Made by a program: the position numbers and the translations under genes. DNA of 6,312 bases from an uncultured Chitinophagaceae bacterium (GTDB lineage: Bacteria > Bacteroidota > Bacteroidia > Chitinophagales > Chitinophagaceae): assembly GCA_937900675.1 (NCBI GenBank), contig CALCEA010000167.1:1-6312 (forward strand). The letters run 5' to 3'. Below are positions 1 to 6,312 of the stretch, piece by piece; the first letter of the stretch is position 1; every line of letters starts with the position of its first letter. The notes under the pieces are model-generated. The model ran no database searches. It was not told the origin of the DNA and worked only from the letters and a program-made list of their open reading frames with translations.

Positions 1-41
1 TAGCTAACTGCCTCTTGAAGGTTCGAGCCCTTCCCCTACAG
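1..41 (+). tRNA. 3' end of a tRNA gene, probably tRNA-Ser (5' part outside window)
   Basis: The T arm is complete: stem GAAGG (17-21), seven-base loop TTCGAGC (22-28) and stem CCTTC (29-33). The acceptor 3' strand CCCTACA (34-40) and discriminator G (41) follow. The next bases are CA, so CCA is not encoded and would be added after transcription. The anticodon is outside the window. Reading bases 1-16 as a class I anticodon arm puts a non-U at position 33 or a pyrimidine at 37, so they fit better as the 3' half of a long variable arm (class II). Among class II tRNAs, discriminator G points to serine. Against this, the implied U1-A72 pair is unusual for serine. The tRNA assignment is firm; the isotype is an inference. 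Confidence 0.78.
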
Positions 42-42
42 C

Positions 43-76
43 AAAAGCCTCTTACATTTCGTAAGAGGCTTTTTTA
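43..76 (+). terminator. Rho-independent terminator of the tRNA, possibly shared by the converging gene
   Basis: A perfect 13-bp stem is formed by 43-55 (core GCCTCTTAC) and 61-73, with a 5-nt loop ATTTC. A run of six T at 70-75 closes it on the + strand. It begins two bases after the tRNA. On the minus strand it lies 8 nt beyond the stop codon of the gene at 82-780. There the trailing U tract is only four bases and is paired within the stem, so it could stop that transcript too, but less convincingly. Confidence 0.9.
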
Positions 77-81
77 TTTTA

Positions 82-780
82 TTATTGAAGTTTTTCAAGA
101 AGCATGCGAAGGTCTGCTTCTTTTTTTATGTTTAAATGAAACTGATCCAAATACTGGTCTATAGTAGTTGCATAATTAGGCAATGCCTTTTTTAAATTCT
201 TTACAGAAAGTGAACTACCTATCAAAGACATTTGTTTCATGGCAACATCATAAAGAAAGAAAGTATGATCAATAGTATACTCTTTAATGGGTGCACTTCC
301 ATATGGAGTTGATTCTTTAACAAAGGCCTTACTATATTTCAAAAAATGAAAATTGTTTCCTTTTGCTAAAACTTCATAGAAGGTAGATGGAGTATATTGA
401 TCAATTGCAGGATACCCTTTATTGAACTGTTTTTCCATTATAGCATTATCTGCATCTTTCTGAATTAAACTAAAAGAGGTATAAGACTGGTTCACATAAT
501 AAAGACTATTGTCTTTTAAAAAATATAATCGATGGTCAAGAAGAGAAAAATTCAGATTAGAGTCATTAGCTTCCAATCCATTACTCATTATAACCTTACC
601 TAAACCAAATTTATCAAAAACATATTGATTGCCTTTAATATTATTTTCTCCTGTAGATAGAATTCGTCCATTAGCATCTTTAAACTGCACACTAGGTACT
701 GCATTTCCTGTAATAGTTAATTGAGCAAACAACGGATTAAAAGCGATGCTCATTAAAAAAATTAAAAAATATTTATTCAT
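82..780 (-). CDS. Secreted protein of unknown function, 232 aa
   Basis: I do not recognise a named function. The chosen start gives a clean signal peptide: MNK, a hydrophobic core (residues 4-18), and a likely cleavage at LFA/Q near residue 19. There is no lipobox cysteine, so the product is probably periplasmic, secreted or attached to the outer membrane. An in-frame ATG at 822 would add 14 residues ahead of the signal peptide, and it lies inside the terminator of the upstream gene, so it is rejected. The mature part looks beta-rich with many aromatic residues (for example residues 84-106). It contains the motif FYEVLAKG (134-141) and ends in a charged helical segment, DQYLDQFHLNIKKEADLRML (208-227). 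This layout resembles uncharacterised secreted Bacteroidota proteins, a recollection not checked by search. It lies just beyond a strong terminator, so it is probably transcribed separately from susC/susD. A weak promoter candidate (TATCTTTA, 802-809) precedes it. Confidence 0.85.
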   Translation of the reverse strand: MNKYFLIFLMSIAFNPLFAQLTITGNAVPSVQFKDANGRILSTGENNIKGNQYVFDKFGLGKVIMSNGLEANDSNLNFSLLDHRLYFLKDNSLYYVNQSYTSFSLIQKDADNAIMEKQFNKGYPAIDQYTPSTFYEVLAKGNNFHFLKYSKAFVKESTPYGSAPIKEYTIDHTFFLYDVAMKQMSLIGSSLSVKNLKKALPNYATTIDQYLDQFHLNIKKEADLRMLLEKLQ

Positions 781-808
781 GCGATCATTGATTAGACGTG
801 TTAAAGAT

Positions 809-842
809 AAAAAAAGGAGCACTCCAATGCTAGAGTGCTCCT
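809..842 (-). terminator. Strong rho-independent terminator ending the susC-susD operon
   Basis: A perfect 10-bp GC-containing stem is formed by 815-824 (AGGAGCACTC) and 833-842 (GAGTGCTCCT), with an 8-nt loop. Read on the minus strand it is followed directly by seven U (809-815). It begins 27 nt after the susD stop codon. It separates the polysaccharide operon from the small secreted-protein gene. Confidence 0.93.
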
Positions 843-869
843 AAATTATAACTAATCTTTTAAATTATA

Positions 870-2315
870 TTAGTTTGTATACCCTGGATTTTGTTGCATC
901 AATGGATTTGCTTGGATCTCTGAGTTTGGAATTGGCAATAAGAATCTGAAATTACCTGCAGGCAAGCTTAATGCTGTTCCTTGTGCATCTTCTGCTAAAC
1001 GAGTAATAGGTAAATTTCTTCTTTTAGCATCAAAGAAACGATGTCCTTCGAAAGGTAATTCTTTGAAACGTTCTGTCATGATTGCAGTAATTAAAGCATC
1101 TTTACTAGCAAAACTAGCATTTACATAACCAGAGATTCTTGCAGCTCTTAAAGTATTTAAATCAGTAGCAGCGCCAGTTAAATCTCCCGTTTCTGCTTTA
1201 GCTTCTGCACGAATTAAGTACATTTCGCCAGTTCTAAATACTTTAGCATCAGCTAAAAGTTCTCCTGGTGTACCATATGCAGTACCAGCATACTTATTGA
1301 TTAAAATAGCACTTGATGATCTTGTTGCACTAGCTCTTAATAATGGCTCATTAAAGAAATAAGTGCTATAACGAATATCATTTGTTTGATCATATGCATT
1401 TAACAATGCTTGAGAAGGTCTCCAAGTGATTGTACCAATATTAGAAGCATTTGCAGAAGTACCTCTATACAAAGCACCAATTCTACCACCTGCAGTGGTT
1501 GTTCTGCTTAACTTAAATACAACTTCACTATTATTAGCATCTTTCCAAATTGCTGGGAAATTGGTTCTTGTTGCTAATGGAAAAGCAGTAATGTATTCAT
1601 TTGTATATGTAATTGCATTTGCATAATCTTTGATATACAAAGCAGCTCTTGCTTGTAAAGCGGTTACAGCCAATTTAGAAGCTCTATAGATATCAGTGTT
1701 CGCTGAAGGTAATAAAGCCTTTGCTGCCACTAAATCTGCATTTAACTTACTAAAATATGGAGTAACAGTGATTCTAGCTTTTGGCTCAAGAGATGGTGTT
1801 TCCATGTAAGCTAAAGCCAAAGCATTTCCATCTGCTGAATTACTGTAATAACGATATAATTCAAAGTGAGAGAATGCTCTTAAGAACAAAGCTTCTCCTT
1901 TAACTCTATCTAAAGTTGCTTGTTGAGTTGAGTTGGCAGCTTTTACATTTGGAATAGCCTCCAATACTCTGTTAGCACGGTCAATAATTCTGTAGTACAA
2001 CGGGAATGCAGTAAAATTATCTCTGATAGAAATATCAGTAGAAGCATATTGCCATTCATGTACTGTTGCAGAATTATAAAACTCAGCTACTCTAACTTCA
2101 TCTGCAAAAACACTATTTAATAAAATACCCATTTCAACGTTCATTGCAGAGTAAGCACCAATAATGCCCGACTCCACATTTTCAACGGTTTTAAATGCGA
2201 CATCACCACCGATAAAATCAGTCTCCTTAACATCAATCACTTTTGTACATGCTGCAAAAAGGAATGGCATTAAGAATGATGCGATTACCAATTTATTTTT
2301 TCTCATTTTATTCAT
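870..2315 (-). CDS. SusD/RagB-family surface glycan-binding lipoprotein, 481 aa
   Basis: This is the cell-surface partner of a SusC transporter. It binds the oligosaccharide and closes over the barrel as a lid. The signal peptide ends in a lipobox, FAAC (residues 20-23), so Cys23 would be lipidated. The SusD-type helical repeats are visible: GEALFLRAFSHFELYRYY (140-157), ALQARAALYIKDYANAI (219-235), and EMYLIRAEAKAETGD (364-378) running into LNTLRAAR. The C-terminal RagB/SusD hallmarks are ERFKELPFEGHRFFDAKR (415-432) and PIPNSEIQANPLMQQNPGY (461-479). The length is normal for the family. The start at 2315 leaves 10 nt after the susC stop; a second ATG at 2306 (residue 4) is equally plausible and keeps the same signal peptide. 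No Shine-Dalgarno is present, only an A-rich leader as is usual in this phylum. The sugar specificity cannot be read from this sequence; fructan is inferred from the GH32 neighbour. Confidence 0.97.
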   Translation of the reverse strand: MNKMRKNKLVIASFLMPFLFAACTKVIDVKETDFIGGDVAFKTVENVESGIIGAYSAMNVEMGILLNSVFADEVRVAEFYNSATVHEWQYASTDISIRDNFTAFPLYYRIIDRANRVLEAIPNVKAANSTQQATLDRVKGEALFLRAFSHFELYRYYSNSADGNALALAYMETPSLEPKARITVTPYFSKLNADLVAAKALLPSANTDIYRASKLAVTALQARAALYIKDYANAITYTNEYITAFPLATRTNFPAIWKDANNSEVVFKLSRTTTAGGRIGALYRGTSANASNIGTITWRPSQALLNAYDQTNDIRYSTYFFNEPLLRASATRSSSAILINKYAGTAYGTPGELLADAKVFRTGEMYLIRAEAKAETGDLTGAATDLNTLRAARISGYVNASFASKDALITAIMTERFKELPFEGHRFFDAKRRNLPITRLAEDAQGTALSLPAGNFRFLLPIPNSEIQANPLMQQNPGYTN

Positions 2316-2325
2316 TTTTAGTTGA

Positions 2326-5300
2326 TTAGAAATTAATATCTAAACCAAGTGTATACATACCTGGATTTGGATATTCATTCAAACTAATATTGTTGTTATC
2401 TTCTGGATCCAAACCTCTCCAAGGACTCCATATTGCTAAGTTTTGACCTTGAGCGTAGATTCTTCCACCATTAAATAAAGGTTTACCATTTGGACCCTTG
2501 ATAGCTGGCAATTGGTAAGACACCATGATGTTTCTAAAGCGTAAGAATCTTGCATCTTCTAAATCAGAAGAAGTAAATCCTCTATCATATTTAGATGATT
2601 GGAAAAATTTGTTATCTCCAGCAGCTTGCCATTGGTTATCGATCAATTCTCTTGATGCTCTAACAATCGTGTGGTAACCTGGAGTACCTCTAGTAATCCA
2701 GTTTCTAGTGTTGTTACTTCTTACAACATCAAATTGATAAGAGAATAATCCACTAACTGAAAACGCTTTGTATCTAACTTCGAAATCGAATCCACCTTGA
2801 TGTTTTGGTAAATAGTTTCCGAATTTAGCAAACTGACCAGCCTTAGCAATATCAGTTGTAACACTGCCATCTGGAGCTTCATATCTAGGAGCGCCAGTTG
2901 CTGGATCAGCACCTAAATAGTTGTAAGTGTAATGGGTACCATATGGTAATCCCTTTCTAATTACGAATGTTCCAACAAAGAACTCATTCACAGCACCTAA
3001 GTCAGTAATCTTATTCTCATTGTAAGCATGGTTCACTCCTAAAGTAACATTGAAATTTCTTGATCTTACTACATCAACTTTAGCAATGAATTCTAAACCT
3101 TTATTAGACATTTTACCAGCATTAATATACAAGCTAGAGAAACCAGTTGTACCAGATAATGGCTGGCTTACAAATAAGTCAACTGTTTTTTCATCGTAAG
3201 CATCAATATTGAATCTAGCTCTACCATTCCAAACACTGAAGTCTAAACCAATATTTGCTTTTTGGATTCTTTCAATTTTCAAGTTTGGATTACCTGGACT
3301 ATTTGGAACTAAACCTGTAATTGTAGATCCAGCATATTGAGCAGTACCAAAGTTAGGAACTTGAGGACCTTGGTAGTTAGTAATGCTTTGTAAGCCCGCA
3401 CCATAAGTTGTAGTAGCGATAGATCCAATATTTGGCACAATACCATAAGATAATCTCAACTTCAAGTCAGAGAAAATATTTTGTTTGCTCATGAAACGCT
3501 CATTCAATGTATTCCAAGTAAAACCTGCTGACCAAGAAGTTATTTCTCTATTTTCTTGGTTAACAATTCTTGAAGTTCCATCACGACGAACATTTGCGTT
3601 CAAAGAATATTTGTTATCATATGTGTACTTCGCAGTTGCAAAATAAGAACGAATACCGAAACCAGATTTTGCACTAGAAGCATTTTGAGGATACGTAGCT
3701 GCACCATTAGTAGGCAATGGACCAGCACCTTGACCTGTTTGAGTTAATCTTTTATCTAAGTTGAATAAAGTAAAACCTAAACCTCTTTGATAACCTCTAA
3801 CAATCTCAAAATTAGCAGAAGCTTCTACTTCAGATTTACCAAAACGCTCGTTATACATTGCAGAAGAAGTATTGATAAATTCAGAAACAACTGTATTAGA
3901 TTCTTGTGCGCTACCCGCTTGGAATGATTGTAAAGAACCTACATAAGAATCAGCATTAATGTAACGATTTACATAGTTACTTGATGCTGTCACACCTAAG
4001 TTATTCTTTACAGTAAATGTTGGTAAAATTCTGTAAGCTAATAAACCATTACCCACCATTTTGATCTGGTCAAAACCACGAGTTGTGTTTTGTAAACCTT
4101 CTAATAAATTAGCAACTTGTCTGTATGCCATAGAAGTACTTGCACCAAATCTTAATGTTCCATCTGGGTTATATGGATTTTCATAAGTTTTCGCTCTATA
4201 AGTCATTTGGAAAGGGTTTCTAGCACTATTTCCTAAATACTCACCTTCTGCTAACTTAGAATTTGAATAACCAACAGAACTGTTAAATTGAGCTGTAAAC
4301 TTATCTGTAGAATGATCTAAATTAAATCTAATAGTGTAACGCTTTAATGAAGAACCAAGGTCAATACCTTGTTGATCAAAATAAGCACCTGATAAGAAAA
4401 ACTTAGTTCTATCAGAACCACCACTCATAGTCAATTCATGAGACTTAGTAATTCCTTCTCTATAAAATAATTTACCATAGTCAATATCGATATTGCTTAA
4501 ACTATCCAAAGATGCTTGCTTAGAAGCAGCAGTCATACCAGTAGGTATTACTGGATTTTTAGCAGACCATACCCAACCTGGAGTGTTTGCTAATTTTTCT
4601 CTTTCCTCATAAGCCAACATTTCCTTTGTATTCATCAAATTCATTCTTTCAAAGGTTGGAGGTCTTGTTACACCATATTGTGTTTTATAAGTGATAGATG
4701 TTTTACCCGCTTTACCTTTCTTTGATGTAATTACAATAACACCCGTACCACCTCTTGCACCATAAATAGCAGCCGCAGTTGCATCTTTTAATACAGTGAT
4801 AGATTCAAAATCATCTGGATTAAGTGTTTGCATATCGAAAGAAGGAATAGGCACTCCATCTAACACGAACAATGGTTGAGCACCCGCACCTTGGATAGAT
4901 TTGATACCACGAATTGTTACTTGCGCACTAGATCCTGGCTGACCAGAACCAGAGTTTGCTAATAAACCTGGCACTCTACCTTGTAATGCTTGGTCAAAAG
5001 AACCCACTGGAACATCGTTAACTGTTTTACCACTGATTGTAGTAGCAGCACCAGCGAATTTTGATTTGTTTTCACGAGTGTAACCAGTGATAACAACTTC
5101 TTCTAATTCATTGGCAACGGCAACTAATTCAACATTCAATGTTGTTAAGTTTCCAATTGATTTAGATGTTTTCGCATAACCAACTATACTAAAGTTGATT
5201 GATTTTTGATCGGTAACATTGATCGAATAATTACCATTTGCATCAGATAAAGCATTCACCTTTCCGGCGTTTACTGTTACCCCTCCTAGCCCTTGCTTTG

Positions 5301-5403
5301 TTTTCTGATCAACTACTTTACCAGAGATCTTTTTAGACCCTTGTGCTAATACTTGAGCAGTAAAACATAAAACAAGAGAAGACAATAAAAATAGTTTTCT
5401 CAT
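2326..5403 (-). CDS. SusC/RagA-family TonB-dependent outer-membrane transporter, 1025 aa
   Basis: This outer-membrane barrel imports oligosaccharides using energy from TonB-ExbBD. The signal peptide covers residues 1-20 (cleavage VLA/Q). A carboxypeptidase-regulatory-like beta-sandwich domain follows (about 25-95; GKVVDQKTKQGLGGVTV at 28-44). The TonB-box-like segment EEVVITGY is at 101-108. The plug domain (about 115-232) carries the SusC signatures PGSSAQVTIRGIKSI (156-170), PLFVLDGVPI (177-186) and ESITVLKDATAAAIYGARGG (200-219). The rest is the barrel, ending with the family's NL...GLDPE motif (988-1001) and a terminal Phe after alternating residues (LGLDINF), as expected for barrel assembly by Bam. 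There is no N-terminal STN domain, so it is not an anti-sigma-signalling transducer type. The frame is intact and the length is typical. It is probably co-transcribed with susD 10 nt downstream and lies 163 nt after the GH32 gene. The start at 5403 is the one that gives the signal peptide. Confidence 0.98.
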   Translation of the reverse strand: MRKLFLLSSLVLCFTAQVLAQGSKKISGKVVDQKTKQGLGGVTVNAGKVNALSDANGNYSINVTDQKSINFSIVGYAKTSKSIGNLTTLNVELVAVANELEEVVITGYTRENKSKFAGAATTISGKTVNDVPVGSFDQALQGRVPGLLANSGSGQPGSSAQVTIRGIKSIQGAGAQPLFVLDGVPIPSFDMQTLNPDDFESITVLKDATAAAIYGARGGTGVIVITSKKGKAGKTSITYKTQYGVTRPPTFERMNLMNTKEMLAYEEREKLANTPGWVWSAKNPVIPTGMTAASKQASLDSLSNIDIDYGKLFYREGITKSHELTMSGGSDRTKFFLSGAYFDQQGIDLGSSLKRYTIRFNLDHSTDKFTAQFNSSVGYSNSKLAEGEYLGNSARNPFQMTYRAKTYENPYNPDGTLRFGASTSMAYRQVANLLEGLQNTTRGFDQIKMVGNGLLAYRILPTFTVKNNLGVTASSNYVNRYINADSYVGSLQSFQAGSAQESNTVVSEFINTSSAMYNERFGKSEVEASANFEIVRGYQRGLGFTLFNLDKRLTQTGQGAGPLPTNGAATYPQNASSAKSGFGIRSYFATAKYTYDNKYSLNANVRRDGTSRIVNQENREITSWSAGFTWNTLNERFMSKQNIFSDLKLRLSYGIVPNIGSIATTTYGAGLQSITNYQGPQVPNFGTAQYAGSTITGLVPNSPGNPNLKIERIQKANIGLDFSVWNGRARFNIDAYDEKTVDLFVSQPLSGTTGFSSLYINAGKMSNKGLEFIAKVDVVRSRNFNVTLGVNHAYNENKITDLGAVNEFFVGTFVIRKGLPYGTHYTYNYLGADPATGAPRYEAPDGSVTTDIAKAGQFAKFGNYLPKHQGGFDFEVRYKAFSVSGLFSYQFDVVRSNNTRNWITRGTPGYHTIVRASRELIDNQWQAAGDNKFFQSSKYDRGFTSSDLEDARFLRFRNIMVSYQLPAIKGPNGKPLFNGGRIYAQGQNLAIWSPWRGLDPEDNNNISLNEYPNPGMYTLGLDINF

Positions 5404-5433
5404 GTGATTTTTACATTTTAGGTTCTCAAAATA

Positions 5434-5466
5434 GGTTTAGTCCCCCAAGATGCATTTACTAAATCC
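5434..5466 (-). repeat. Imperfect hairpin in the susC leader with a G5 run in its loop
   Basis: GGTTTAGT (5434-5441) pairs with ACTAAATCC (5458-5466), giving eight base pairs and one bulged base (5464). The 16-nt loop contains CCCCC on the + strand, which is GGGGG in the susC-sense transcript. It lies 31-63 nt upstream of the susC start codon, so it is in the mRNA leader if the promoter is further upstream. It is not a terminator, because no U tract follows directly in either direction. It could be an operator or an RNA leader structure; chance cannot be excluded in such AT-rich DNA. Confidence 0.4.
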
Positions 5467-5509
5467 GATATTTAGAAGATTTTTTTAACAAAAAAATAAC
5501 TTTGTTTAA

Positions 5510-5560
5510 CGATATTAAAATCATCAAATATTTTTTTTCAACAAATAATTTTTGATATCG
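5510..5560. repeat. Inverted repeat just after the GH32 stop codon
   Basis: CGATATTAAAA (5510-5520) and TTTTGATATCG (5550-5560) are inverted copies matching at 10 of 11 positions, separated by 29 nt of AT-rich sequence. On the minus strand the repeat begins 6 nt after the GH32 stop. The stem is AT-rich and no U tract follows directly, so it is a poor terminator. It may be a protein-binding site or a weak 3'-end structure of the GH32 message. Confidence 0.35.
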
Positions 5561-5566
5561 AAGAAT

Positions 5567-6312
5567 CTAAAAAATGTTTCTAAGGCGTTTGAAACGCAAA
5601 GACTTGATGTTTGTCTTTTTATCAGCAGCCCTAACTTCTATTTTAGTATAAGGCTTCGTACTAAAAAACAAATCAGTCATAACCGTTAAGCCATTATCAG
5701 CAAATAATTCAACACTTGCTTTGTCAATGATTAAATCTATATCCATTGATTGTGATTTCACAAATCGAGGAGCAAAATGTGTTGCAGCAAAATCTGGATG
5801 AAAATTAGTGATGCCAGATTTTATTCTGTCAATATAAAATTGTGCAGTATTGTGATTGTATCCAATAATGAAACGCTCATTCAAATCATTGGATAAAATA
5901 ATTTCAAAAGAATTAGCAGTATCTAATGAAAGTTTTAATCTGGAAGCAGCTAGTCCTTGTTTTTTATATATTAGATAAGGGGTAGATAGAGAAATATTGT
6001 TTCCAATAATACCTTCTTTTGTGATTTTTTCTAGTTGTTGGATGGGCTTAGATGCCAATAAAAAATCATTGTTAGAATGACCCGTTTGGACCAAAGACAA
6101 AACCCTTGGAATGGTTAAACCAGAGCGCCACTCTTCTGTTGGAACTACTTGTGCATATAGCCAATTACTCATCCAACCAGCTAGAATTTTTTGATCACCT
6201 GTATTACTCCATGTAACGCCTGCATAATTGTCTGCACCATAATCCATCCACTTAGCAGCTCTATCATATGGTTTAAAATAATGACCATCAAAATCACCTA
6301 CAAAATATTGTG
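5567..6312 (-). CDS. Glycoside hydrolase family 32 enzyme (fructanase/levanase/invertase type), C-terminal part
   Basis: GH32 enzymes hydrolyse beta-fructosides such as levan, inulin or sucrose with retention, releasing fructose. Only the last 247 residues are present; the frame stays open to the right edge, so the start lies outside. The Met at 6247 is internal, because recognisable GH32 sequence precedes it (QYFVGDFDGHYF, visible residues 1-12). Family motifs in order are DYGADNYAGVTWSN (23-36), GWMSNWLYAQVVPT (45-58) and EWRSGLTIPRVLSL (60-73) of the propeller domain. The C-terminal beta-sandwich domain has FYIDRIKSG (158-166), NFHPDF (169-174) and ASVELFADNG (198-207). The catalytic residues (nucleophile in the WMNDPNG-type motif, RDP, acid/base in the EC motif) belong to the missing N-terminal part, as does any signal peptide. 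The WMSNW motif is common in exo-acting levanases and inulinases; the exact substrate is not decidable. It lies upstream of susC on the same strand. Confidence 0.95.
   Translation of the reverse strand, partial: QYFVGDFDGHYFKPYDRAAKWMDYGADNYAGVTWSNTGDQKILAGWMSNWLYAQVVPTEEWRSGLTIPRVLSLVQTGHSNNDFLLASKPIQQLEKITKEGIIGNNISLSTPYLIYKKQGLAASRLKLSLDTANSFEIILSNDLNERFIIGYNHNTAQFYIDRIKSGITNFHPDFAATHFAPRFVKSQSMDIDLIIDKASVELFADNGLTVMTDLFFSTKPYTKIEVRAADKKTNIKSLRFKRLRNIF

Larger units (their letters stand above)
5404..5566 (-). promoter_or_regulatory. AT-rich intergenic region upstream of susC, likely leader and promoter
   Basis: This 163-nt gap separates the GH32 stop from the susC start. It is very AT-rich, with T or A runs at 5480-5486, 5490-5496 and 5531-5538, except for an isolated run of five C (5442-5446; G on the coding strand). 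No match to the Bacteroidota promoter consensus (TTTG, then TAnnTTTG) is good enough to call: AATATTTG (5524-5531, minus strand) is the nearest -7 box but has no correctly spaced -33 partner. No strong terminator for GH32 is visible here. The size and composition suggest a susC promoter with regulatory sites, but read-through from GH32 is also possible. Confidence 0.5.

Noticed and set aside
1..41. The 3' end of a tmRNA instead of a tRNA.
   Set aside because: A tmRNA acceptor begins with GG and would need C at the last acceptor positions; the strand here ends CCCTACA, which does not fit.
781..822. Upstream in-frame ATG at 822 that would extend the secreted protein by 14 residues.
   Set aside because: It lies inside the susD terminator hairpin and would put a charged stretch ahead of a complete signal peptide; the ATG at 780 is better.
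1426..1626. A 66-codon open frame on the + strand.
   Set aside because: It is antisense within the susD coding region, has low-complexity hydrophobic content and shows no independent support.
2721..2912. A 63-codon open frame on the minus strand.
   Set aside because: It is out of frame within susC, which is intact and clearly coding here.
5411..5416. An ATG followed directly by TAA just upstream of the susC start (minus strand), resembling a start-stop element.
   Set aside because: Such six-base matches are expected by chance in AT-rich DNA, and no ribosome-binding context supports it.
5480..5496. T7-AAC-A7 as a terminator for the GH32 gene.
   Set aside because: The stem would be purely A-T with a 3-nt loop; it is too weak to be a rho-independent terminator and is better explained by the base composition.
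5567..6247. A 226-aa reading with Met at 6247 as the start of the GH32 gene.
   Set aside because: Conserved GH32 sequence continues in frame upstream of this Met to the window edge, so it is an internal methionine of a truncated gene.

Overview
The window looks like a piece of a Bacteroidota chromosome. It is AT-rich, holds a SusC/SusD outer-membrane pair, and has A-rich leaders without Shine-Dalgarno sequences in front of its start codons. Its partial tRNA does not encode CCA. The style of the SusC and secreted proteins would suit the Chitinophagia/Sphingobacteriia side of the phylum, but that is an impression, not a demonstrated placement.

Layout: the left edge carries the 3' end of a tRNA on the + strand (1-41), followed by a strong rho-independent terminator. 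Every protein gene is on the minus strand, so transcription runs right to left. In that order they are: the 3' two-fifths or so of a glycoside hydrolase family 32 gene (fructanase, levanase or invertase; its 5' end lies beyond the right edge), a 163-nt AT-rich gap, a SusC-like TonB-dependent transporter (1025 aa), a SusD-like lipoprotein (481 aa) starting 10 nt after it, a textbook terminator at 809-842, and a separate small secreted protein of unknown function (82-780).

Together, GH32, SusC and SusD form the visible part of a polysaccharide utilization locus. The GH32 enzyme predicts that the substrate is a fructan (levan or inulin type) or a fructo-oligosaccharide. SusD would capture the sugar at the cell surface and act as a lid on the SusC barrel, SusC would import it using TonB energy, and GH32 would release fructose. 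The operon ends at SusD: no SusE-like surface glycan-binding protein, regulator or sugar kinase follows it, so any such genes must lie beyond the right edge or elsewhere.

I found no mobile element, CRISPR array, phage gene or clearly new system. The least explained parts are the secreted protein at 82-780 and the GH32-susC gap, which contains two inverted repeats and repeated T-tract/AACAAA motifs. No stretch longer than 300 bases lacks a gene.
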